Of a DNA stretch of 34,978 bases, positions 32,183 through 34,978 are shown one piece after another; position 1 is the first letter of the stretch, and every line of letters starts with the position of its first letter. The DNA comes from Silene noctiflora (lineage: Eukaryota; Streptophyta; Magnoliopsida; Caryophyllales; Caryophyllaceae). The translations under genes and the position numbers were made by a program. A model generated the notes under the pieces. The model did not search any database and was not told the origin of the DNA. It was given only the letters and a program-made list of their open reading frames with translations. Location: contig VHZZ01000777.1 in NCBI GenBank assembly GCA_009801015.1, positions 81,219 to 116,196 of the forward strand, read 5' to 3'.

Positions 32183-32457
32183 TCCCCCCTTAAAATGAAT
32201 TTCGTCCCGAAGTTCACCCAACTCATCATTACAACTGAGCAAAATGCTCAGCATATTCAACATATCATAATACCCAACACCATAAGACTCACTCAACTAC
32301 TCAAAACTGGCATCACACATGCCAAATCAATACCAACTCTTATTATAAAAACAATTATCATCTAATTGTATAACATATAAAGGCATAGAAAACCCTTCAT
32401 ATAAAACACACAAATCACACATAGGCAGAGCCACAAAATCCTAAAATTTTAGTAGTA
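32183..32457 (-). mobile_element. Internal 3' end of the gypsy element (polypurine tract side)
   Basis: On the minus strand this stretch ends with GAACTTCGGGACGAAATTCAT and then the polypurine tract, a form seen just before the 3' LTR in Tekay/Del-type elements. Upstream of it there is no open frame. At about 32457 it meets the Athila-like integrase coding remnant in the same orientation, so the two parts do not belong to a single intact element. Confidence 0.5.
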
Positions 32458-32730
32458 TCACATCGAAGATCTCAACTTCTAGAATTCCCCGTTGGGGCAT
32501 TTCGTTTCTCTATGATATGTTTCCCATTCTTTGGCAAGGATCGCATTGAAGCACGAATTCGCGGGAATCTTCGAACATAGTAGGCCAATAGAACCCCGAT
32601 TGCAGGACTTTAGCAACCGTCCTCCGAGCTCCATGATGTCCTCCATATGGAGATGAATGACAACCTTTCAAGATTCCTTGGACCTCTCATTGTGACACAC
32701 ACTTTCGGTACAAGCTATCACTACATTCCT
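32458..32730 (-). pseudogene. Athila-like integrase N-terminal remnant
   Basis: On the minus strand the translation contains HSSPYGGHHGARRT, VLQSGFYWPTMF and CDPCQRMGN, the HHCC zinc-binding N-terminus of gypsy integrases. Stop codons interrupt it on both sides of the domain. The frame is lost at about 32457 just after an EIFDV word, before the catalytic core, so the DD(35)E region is missing from this window. It is dead retrotransposon sequence. Confidence 0.8.
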
Positions 32731-32758
32731 TGTACAAATTTGGGTTGTCCCAAAAGTA

Positions 32759-33296
32759 CTACTTTACTTCAAAGAGGAATCTCTTCCTTTGTTGATAACT
32801 CAAATCCGGTGGGACTACTCCTCCAACAATATAATTGGCTATATCGACAAACCACAGAGTGGTGTGTGTCTCTAGTTGAGTATGGATAGCCATTAGAATA
32901 TCATCGGGGAAGGAATCATTGATTGGTGTATCTCCCCTTTCAACATTGAATCGAATCCTTGATAGATAATCTGCAACTACGTTCTCCGCTCCACTTTTAT
33001 CTTTTATTTCCAAATAAAACTCTTGGAGTAGCAATATCCACCTCAAAAAGTGTGGCTTTGACTCCTTTTTCACCAAAAGATGCTTAAGGGAGCGATGGTC
33101 CGAAAACACGATTATCTTGGATTCAAGCAAGTAAGATCCGGACGTGTCTAATGCGTAGACTACGATAAGAAGTTATTTTTTCATTGTGTCGTAGTTGACT
33201 TATGTAGCATCAAGGGTCTTGCTCACATAGTAGATGACATGAAGTGCTTTACCATCCCGTTGGCCTAGAACCGCGCCAACGACATAGTTACTAGCA
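32759..33296 (-). pseudogene. Athila-like RNase H remnant
   Basis: The minus strand encodes the gypsy RNase H domain: NYVVGAVLGQRDGKALH, then VVYALDTSGSYLLESK, SDHRSLKHLL, and the end motif NVVADYLSRI. Two in-frame TAA codons break it, near 33200 and near 33171, just upstream of the open stretch 32759-33130. The changes look like ordinary decay of sense codons (CAA-like and GAA-like) to stops. It continues the reverse transcriptase remnant. Confidence 0.85.
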
Positions 33297-34070
33297 TCAC
33301 AACATAATCTCGAAAAGTAACTCCCAATTAGGGGGTTGTATGATCAGTGCCGAGATTAGAGCTCTCTTGATTTTGTCAAAATCTTCGATACATTCATGAG
33401 AAAAGTCAAACGGGGCATTTTTTAGCAATAATTGGGTGAGGGGCTTTGCAATTTTCGAGAAATCTTTTATGAATCTTTGATAGAATTCCACATGCCCTAG
33501 GAAACTCCTCACCCCTTTTACATTTATGGGTGGGGGAAGTTTCTCTATTACCTCAACCTTTGCTTTATCAACCTCAATGCCTTTTTTGGATATCAAGTGA
33601 CCCAAGACAATACCCTCATTGACCATGAAATTACACTTTTCCCAATTGAGCACAAGGCTTACATCTTCGCACTTTTGTAAGACAAGAGATGAGTTATGAA
33701 AGCATGATTCAAAGTCTATTCCGTAAACAGTAAAGTCATCGATAAAAACTTCCATTATGGTTTCAATAAAATCGGAAAAGACACTTATCATACAACATTG
33801 GAAAGTGGCGGGGGCATTGCATAGCCCAAAGGGCATCCTCCTATAGGCAAAGGTATCATAAAAGGGCAAGTGAAAGTGGTCTTGTGTTGGTCATTCGGAT
33901 GTATCGGGATTTGGAAAAATCCTGAATATTTGTCAAGGTAGCAAAAGAATTTGTTAGAGGCTAACCTTTCTAACATTTGGTCTATAAATGGGAGAGGGAA
34001 ACAATCCTTCCTTTTCGCGGAATTTAGTTTGCGGTAATCGATACACATTCTCCATCCCGTGACAATTCTC
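33297..34070 (-). pseudogene. Athila-like reverse transcriptase remnant, frameshifted
   Basis: Minus-strand reverse transcriptase of the Ty3/gypsy Athila type. Two overlapping frames carry it: 33788-34048 (CIDYRKLNSAKRKD, FPLPFIDQMLERLA, PIHPNDQHKTTFTCP) and 33297-33869 (YRRMPFGLCNAPATFQ, MEVFIDDFTVYG with the catalytic FIDD box, GIVLGHLISKKGIEVDKAK). They differ by one frame, with the break near 33865, between the fingers/palm strands. A further stop and frame change separate this from the upstream part. The element is inactive. Confidence 0.92.
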
Positions 34071-34338
34071 GTGAGTATTAGCTCGTCTTATCATTCCTCA
34101 CTACCGTGGTACCTCCCTTTTTAGGTACCACTTGGACGGGACTAACCCATAGAGAATCCGAGATGGGGAATATGATTCGGGCGTCAAACAATTTCGTTAC
34201 CTCTCCTTTCACTACCTTTTGCATATTAGGGGTTTAGTCTTCTTTGACCTTGGATGGTGGGTCTATGGTCGTCCTCTAGATGTATCCTATGCATGCAAAA
34301 GTCGGGACTAATACCCTTAAGGTCGTTTAGACTACAAC
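34071..34338 (-). pseudogene. Degenerate start of the reverse transcriptase region
   Basis: The minus strand still shows VVKGEVTKLFDARII, then SDSLWVSPVQVVPKKGG, the usual lead-in of gypsy reverse transcriptase. At least three in-frame stops occur in the about 90 codons between the upstream open frame and this point, and another follows VVRND. It ties the upstream open frame and the reverse transcriptase into one original pol gene. Confidence 0.8.
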
Positions 34339-34776
34339 CTATAGCCTTTTCATGTTCTTTAACACATCAAGCAAATTTTCCAATTGTGATTCATTAAGCT
34401 TTTCATTGACGATTACGGGTTTCGTTTTGGACTCATCGAGGTAAGCATACATTAAGTTAGGGAGGAGGGGCTTCAAAGGTGGTGTTTGTACCTTACTTTC
34501 TACCTTTCCTCCTTTTGAAGGTTCGATGGCGATGCTTTCCTTTTTGACCTCCTTTGATGGTTCATTAAGAATGCTCTCCACCTTCATTGCTTGTTCGTAG
34601 GTGAGTTCTTTGTTGGCTAGGGCGGCTTTTAGGAGATCCACCTTTATCTTCCAATGGCCTTCATCGGATCCTTTTGCTTCTAGGGCCAATAGCGCCTCCA
34701 AAGGGTCTTTGATGAGGGTGGTGCTCACATGGTCCTCTACACAACAATATATAAAATCCATCTTGCGAAAATACAC
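34339..34776 (-). pseudogene. Pol segment between protease and RT, Athila-like
   Basis: An open frame of 145 residues, rich in Lys and Glu, with DPLEALLALEAKG, PPLKPLLPNLMYAYLDE and LLDVLKNMK. Such a linker, with PLKPLP and YAFL-type words, stands between aspartic protease and reverse transcriptase in Athila pol polyproteins. It is in frame with the degenerate RT lead-in that follows. Upstream, 34777-34978 shows no clear protease motif, and the element continues past the window edge. Confidence 0.75.
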
Positions 34777-34978
34777 TAAGGGAAAAGGTAAGAACTACCT
34801 TGAAGAAGTGATTTCTCCAAGGTAAGGAAAGACACAATTAAAAAGCAATTAAAGATAACAATTTAACAATGCATAGGTGGAAACATGGGTTCATAGGGGG
34901 AAACATGGTATGATCATAGTAATGAATCCGGTAAATGATTGTAGTTATGCTAGGATCGAGTTCGTTTATATCTTATAA
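34777..34978 (-). other. Window edge, unassigned
   Basis: No domain was recognised in this stretch. The word GGGGAAACATGG or its variant recurs at about 34878-34909 (AGGTGGAAACATGGGTTCATAGGGGGAAACATGG), a short direct repeat. By position it should be the protease region of the Athila-like element, but the match is not visible. Confidence 0.4.

Noticed and set aside
1..34978. tRNA, rRNA and other structured RNA genes
   Set aside because: No tRNA box A/box B pair with a foldable cloverleaf and no rRNA or snRNA signature was noticed on either strand by eye.

Overview
This window is nuclear DNA of a flowering plant, very probably a eudicot. It holds three plus-strand genes split by GT-AG introns, set in AT-rich sequence with many small DNA transposons and ending in decayed LTR retrotransposon DNA. 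All exon models below were built by hand from the sequence; every junction keeps the reading frame, but none is backed by transcripts. The species cannot be fixed from the sequence alone.

Layout. 1-2294: repeat-rich upstream DNA with a foldback element (815-965), a tandem array of about 65-bp units split by a TIR element (994-1732), then the promoter and leader of gene 1. 2295-18506: gene 1, 22 exons, about 1456 residues, a secreted/membrane glycine-rich protein with a cysteine-rich ephrin-receptor-like module and several membrane segments; its introns carry at least four MITE-like elements. 18507-22106: intergenic, with a possible Helitron end, a hAT-type element made of GGATCG words and a clear Stowaway MITE. 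22107-24621: gene 2, 5 exons, 197 residues, a small type I membrane protein that I do not recognise by name. 25598-29158: gene 3, 9 exons, 293 residues, an alpha-type Aurora kinase, with a candidate mitotic (MSA-like) promoter element. 30072-30420: a second hAT-type element with an 8-bp target duplication. 30516-34978: minus-strand LTR retrotransposon remains, made of a probable LTR of a Ty3/gypsy element abutting a broken Athila-like pol region.

No operon logic applies. The Aurora kinase acts in mitosis on chromatin and spindle. The large glycine-rich protein and the small membrane protein both look destined for the secretory pathway, but nothing in the sequence ties them to a common pathway. 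The closeness of an Aurora gene and a gene of the large glycine-rich family recalls Arabidopsis chromosome 4 (AUR1 at AT4G32830, a glycine-rich family member at AT4G32920, both from memory), so the block may be conserved microsynteny. The most unusual signals are in the repeats: hAT-like elements whose cores are degenerate short words, TIR elements with a C-rich arm followed by a G-rich arm, an insertion that interrupts a tandem array, and a duplicated splice-donor segment in the Aurora gene.
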